Assembly (NCBI GenBank): GCA_937951935.1
Contig: CALGAM010000216.1
Span: forward strand, 1 to 29,002
Direction: 5' to 3'
Length of the DNA stretch: 29,002 nucleotides
From: an uncultured Micromonospora sp.
GTDB taxonomy: Bacteria > Actinomycetota > Actinomycetes > Mycobacteriales > Micromonosporaceae
Position 1 is the first letter of the stretch; the number at the start of each line of letters is the position of its first letter. Positions 26,557 through 29,002 of this stretch are shown here, piece by piece. The position numbers and the translations under genes are program-made. The notes under the pieces were generated by a model. It ran no database searches. It was not told the origin of the DNA and saw nothing but the letters and a program-made list of their open reading frames with translations.

Positions 26557-26650
26557 CTAGGGATGTGGTGTCGATCTTTACCAGGCCGGGGAGGTGGCGT
26601 GGTTCGGTCCCCGACGTACCCGTTTGGGGCCGTCCGCACCGGTGTCGGGA

Positions 26651-27082
26651 TCAGTCGCGGCGGCGCGCCAGATGGAGCAGCGCCAGCCGGTAGCCGTCCA
26701 CGCCGAGGCCGCAGATCACCCCGGTGGCGACCGCGGAGACCACCGAGTGGTGCCGGAACTCCTCACGGGCGTGGATGTTCGAGATGTGCACCTCGATCAG
26801 CGGCCCGCGCAGCATGGCGCAGGCGTCCCGGATCGCGTAGGAGTAGTGCGACCAGGCTCCCGGGTTGAGCACCACGGCCGCCTGCTCGTCCGCGGCGGCG
26901 TGCAGCCAGCCGATCAGTTCGTGCTCGGCGTCGGTCTGCCGCACCTCCACGTCGAGCCCGAGCTCCCGTCCGGTGGCCTCGCAGTCGGCCACCAGGTCGG
27001 CGTAGCTGGTCGCCCCGTACACGTCGACCTGGCGGGTGCCGAGCCGGCCCAGGTTCGGCCCGTTGAGGACGTAGACCTTCAC
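26651..27082 (-). CDS. aroQ: 3-dehydroquinate dehydratase, type II
   Basis: Third step of the shikimate pathway: dehydration of dehydroquinate. The 143-residue protein is the normal size for the dodecameric type II enzyme. It shows NGPNLGRLGTRQ (7-18) with the active-site Arg, Tyr22 in VYG, NPGAWSHYSYAIRDA (73-87), and catalytic His99 in EVHISNIHAREEFR. The GTG start at 27082 overlaps the aroB stop as GTGA; upstream open frame is aroB shadow. It acts directly on the product of AroB. Confidence 0.98.
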   Translation of the reverse strand: MKVYVLNGPNLGRLGTRQVDVYGATSYADLVADCEATGRELGLDVEVRQTDAEHELIGWLHAAADEQAAVVLNPGAWSHYSYAIRDACAMLRGPLIEVHISNIHAREEFRHHSVVSAVATGVICGLGVDGYRLALLHLARRRD

Positions 27083-28155
27083 GCCGCCACCTCCGCGTAC
27101 GCCTCCTCCAGCAGCGTGTCGTCCGGGCCGTCGAGCAGGCTGGTCCGGGCCAGCCCGTCCAGCACGACGAAACGCAGCCGGTTGCCCCGGGCCTTCTTGT
27201 CCACCCGCATCGTCGCCAGCAGCTCCGGCCAGGCGTCGGCCCGGTAGGAGGTGGGCAGCCCGAGTGTGGTGAGCAGGCTCCGGTGCCGGGCCGCCGTCGC
27301 CGCGTCCAGCCGCCCCGCCCGGCGGGCCAGCGCGGCGGCGTAGACCATGCCGACCGAGATCGCGTGCCCGTGCCGCCAGCGGTAGCCCTCGACCTTCTCG
27401 ATCGCGTGCCCCAGCGTGTGCCCGTAGTTGAGGATCTCCCGCCGGCCCGACTCCCGCAGGTCCGCGGAGACGACCTCGGCCTTCACGCGGATGGCCCGCT
27501 CGACCAGCTCGCGCACCGCCGGTCCGGCCGGGTCGGCGGCGGCCGCCGGATCGTCCTCGATCAGGTCGAGGATCGCCGGGTCGGCGATGAACCCGCACTT
27601 CACCACCTCGGCCAGGCCCGCGGTCAGGTCGGCCGCCGGCAGCGAGTCGAGCATCGCCAGGTCGCAGAGGACGCCGACCGGCGGGTGGAAGGCACCGACC
27701 AGGTTCTTGCCGGCCGCCGTGTTGATCCCGGTCTTGCCGCCGACGGCGGCGTCGACCATGCCGAGCAGCGAGGTCGGGACCGGCACCCAGCGGACCCCGC
27801 GCAGCCAGCAGGCGGCGACGAACCCGGCCAGGTCGGTGGCGGCGCCCCCGCCCAACCCGACGATGCCGTCGGTACGGGTGAAACCCGCCGCGCCGAGTTG
27901 TTCCCAGCACCCGGCGGCGACCTCGATGCTCTTGCCGGCCTCGGCGTCCGGCACCTGCAGGGTCAGTGGACGGACTCCGGCGGCGCCGAGCCGCTCGGCC
28001 AGGTCGTCGGCGTGCGCCTTCAGCGGCGGGGCGTGCAGCACCGCGACCCGCTCGGCGCCGGGCAACAGCGGCGGCAGCGCGGCCAGCAGGTCACGCCCCA
28101 CGAGCACGTCGTACGGCTGCTCGCCGCGGACGGGAATGCGGGTCAGCTCGTTCAT
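27079..28155 (-). CDS. aroB: 3-dehydroquinate synthase
   Basis: Second step of the shikimate pathway: NAD- and metal-dependent cyclisation of DAHP. The 358 residues contain the NAD-binding GLGGGAATDLAGFVAA, PTSLLGMVDAAVGGKTGIN (split family motif), the metal-ligand Glu in GLAEVVKCG, NYGHTLGHAIE and RHGHAISVGM with the two ligand histidines. The ATG at 28155 has no Shine-Dalgarno sequence but lies nine bases after TAGGCT, so the mRNA may be nearly leaderless. In many actinobacteria aroC and aroK directly precede aroB; here a lipoprotein gene does. Confidence 0.98.
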   Translation of the reverse strand: MNELTRIPVRGEQPYDVLVGRDLLAALPPLLPGAERVAVLHAPPLKAHADDLAERLGAAGVRPLTLQVPDAEAGKSIEVAAGCWEQLGAAGFTRTDGIVGLGGGAATDLAGFVAACWLRGVRWVPVPTSLLGMVDAAVGGKTGINTAAGKNLVGAFHPPVGVLCDLAMLDSLPAADLTAGLAEVVKCGFIADPAILDLIEDDPAAAADPAGPAVRELVERAIRVKAEVVSADLRESGRREILNYGHTLGHAIEKVEGYRWRHGHAISVGMVYAAALARRAGRLDAATAARHRSLLTTLGLPTSYRADAWPELLATMRVDKKARGNRLRFVVLDGLARTSLLDGPDDTLLEEAYAEVAA

Positions 28156-28164
28156 CGCCTGATG

Positions 28165-28170
28165 AGCCTA
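28165..28170 (-). promoter_or_regulatory. Candidate aroB -10 element (TAGGCT)
   Basis: TAGGCT fits TAnnnT and ends nine bases before the aroB ATG, predicting a leader of only a few bases. A possible -35 TGGACG lies 19 bp upstream, a wide spacing. Tentative. Confidence 0.35.
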
Positions 28171-28195
28171 GAGGATTCCCACCTCCCCGCGTCCA

Positions 28196-28227
28196 CGCCG
28201 CCGGTGACGAATTTGGATACGGCGGCG
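28196..28227 (-). terminator. Candidate hairpin downstream of the lipoprotein gene
   Basis: CGCCGCCG (28196-28203) pairs perfectly with CGGCGGCG (28220-28227) around a 16-base loop, about 45 bases after the lipoprotein stop. The large loop and absent T-tract make the terminator role uncertain. Confidence 0.3.
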
Positions 28228-28271
28228 ACCGGCGCGCGGAGGGCACCCGCGGGCGTGCGTCGCGGCCGACG

Positions 28272-28793
28272 CTACCGGGAGTTGACGTTGAGGTAGACGG
28301 TGCCGCTGGCGAGGTCGAGGTAGACGTCGCCGCTGTACCGGGCGGTGCAGACCTCCGACTCGAACTGCCCGTTGTGCCGCCAGTCGCCGGCCGGCGGCGC
28401 GAGCGGACGCAGCGCGTCGGCCAGCTTCGCCTCCCAGCCCGCGGGGGCCTTCTCCCAGCGGTATCCCGCCCGCACCGCCGCCAGGTCCTCCGGCCGCAGC
28501 ACCACCAGGCCCTGAATCAGCACGTCCGACGGCCCGGGCACGCCGGAACCGCCGACCGTCGAGCCCAGCCAGTACACCTCGCTGAAGTCTCCCAGCCGGG
28601 GAAACCGACGAGCGATCGGCTCCCGATCCGTGCGAACGGCTCCTGCGGACATGCCGCTTCCTTCCGTGACTGGTGTCCCCTGCGCGCCCCGTGAGACCGG
28701 CGGCGGCGTGACCGGCGGGTCGGTGCAGCCGGCCAGACCGGCGAGCGCCACCAGGCCGACGAGGACGACACCGAGAGACCGCTGGTCAACCAC
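28272..28793 (-). CDS. Putative lipoprotein of unknown function
   Basis: This is a 173-residue protein starting at GTG 28793. It has a signal sequence (basic Arg5, hydrophobic LGVVLVGLVALAGLAG) ending in a lipobox LAGC with the lipidated cysteine near residue 22, then a Pro/Thr-rich spacer and a soluble domain. The C-terminal half has alternating strands (SDVLIQGLVVL, SGDVYLDLASGTVYLNVNS) suggesting a small beta-rich domain on the outer face of the membrane. I do not recognise the family. The start overlaps the preceding gene by eight bases, so the two are probably made together. An open frame extends upstream to 28877 but lacks signal-peptide character. Confidence 0.75.
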   Translation of the reverse strand: MVDQRSLGVVLVGLVALAGLAGCTDPPVTPPPVSRGAQGTPVTEGSGMSAGAVRTDREPIARRFPRLGDFSEVYWLGSTVGGSGVPGPSDVLIQGLVVLRPEDLAAVRAGYRWEKAPAGWEAKLADALRPLAPPAGDWRHNGQFESEVCTARYSGDVYLDLASGTVYLNVNSR

Positions 28794-29002
28794 TGTTCCG
28801 CCCGTCCGTCCGATCCTCGCCGGGCGCGTTGCGGTCCGTGCCTCCGCCGCCGGACACCTGAACACTGTTCGGGTCACCGATCGTCCAGGTCACCGTCCGC
28901 TCCAACTCGCCGTACGTGCGGAACTCCTTCGCCCACCCGAGGGTGGAAAAGCGGCCGTTCTCGTTGTCCGGGGCGCCGGTGGCGATGTCCTTGGCATCAG
29001 CG
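28786..29002 (-). CDS. C-terminal end of an unrecognised, probably exported protein
   Basis: Only the last 71 codons are inside the window. The sequence runs through GAPDNENGRFSTLGWAKEF and ELERTVTWTIGDPNSVQVSG and ends in a disordered Gly/Asp/Arg-rich tail before a TGA at 28788-28786. The strand-rich TVTWTIGD stretch and the coupling to a lipoprotein gene hint at a secreted or membrane-attached protein, but no family can be named. It overlaps the lipoprotein start by eight bases. Confidence 0.6.
   Translation of the reverse strand, partial: ADAKDIATGAPDNENGRFSTLGWAKEFRTYGELERTVTWTIGDPNSVQVSGGGGTDRNAPGEDRTDGRNSG

Overview
This window is a very GC-rich actinobacterial chromosome segment, almost certainly from a sporulating actinomycete. 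Micromonosporaceae is the best guess; this is inference from gene content and order, with no species marker present. The evidence is a BldD with an intact cyclic-di-GMP signature, the actinobacterial integration host factor mIHF, a PriA that has lost its helicase motifs, GTG starts and 4-base GTGA/ATGA overlaps throughout, and the core actinobacterial order aroB-aroQ-efp-nusB / bldD / pyrR-pyrB-pyrC-carA-carB-pyrD-pyrF / mihF-gmk-rpoZ-coaBC-metK-priA / def-fmt-rsmB-rpe. Every gene except bldD lies on the minus strand, so the operons read from right to left.

Right end (25.5-29.0 kb): a secreted-protein fragment and a small lipoprotein precede aroB and aroQ (shikimate pathway), then efp and nusB (translation and transcription factors). 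Centre right (24.5-25.4 kb): bldD, the developmental master repressor, is divergent from the pyrimidine operon and ends in a strong hairpin. The pyr operon (13.9-24.6 kb) begins with a PyrR-binding RNA element that overlaps the pyrR ribosome-binding site. It carries all steps from carbamoyl phosphate to UMP, mostly with overlapping start and stop codons. A biotin gene, bioA, sits between pyrD and pyrF.

Centre left (8.0-13.8 kb): mihF, a divergent guanylate-kinase-like gene, rpoZ, coaBC, metK and priA. Left (0.3-7.6 kb): def-fmt-rsmB (formylation and deformylation of initiator Met, and 16S rRNA methylation), rpe (pentose phosphate pathway) and the first part of a response regulator overlapping rpe. 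Two genes stand out as additions to this housekeeping block. One is a lone molybdopterin-binding xanthine dehydrogenase-type subunit between rsmB and rpe. The other is a fusion of a CMP-kinase-like P-loop domain with a ParB/sulfiredoxin-like domain between priA and def, preceded by 465 bp of relatively AT-rich non-coding DNA.

Best leads for follow-up: the kinase-ParB/Srx fusion (6598-7587); the gmk-locus protein that lacks the arginine-rich LID segment and the Walker A Ser/Thr; the orphan molybdenum subunit; the metK-priA junction, where a perfect 11-bp hairpin covers codons that look like the true PriA N-terminus but contain no ATG/GTG/TTG start; and the pyrR leader RNA. The hexamer TAGACT, a plausible -10 element, occurs upstream of rpe, def, metK and efp, and at rpe it implies a leaderless mRNA. 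I saw no tRNA, rRNA, CRISPR array, insertion sequence or phage gene.
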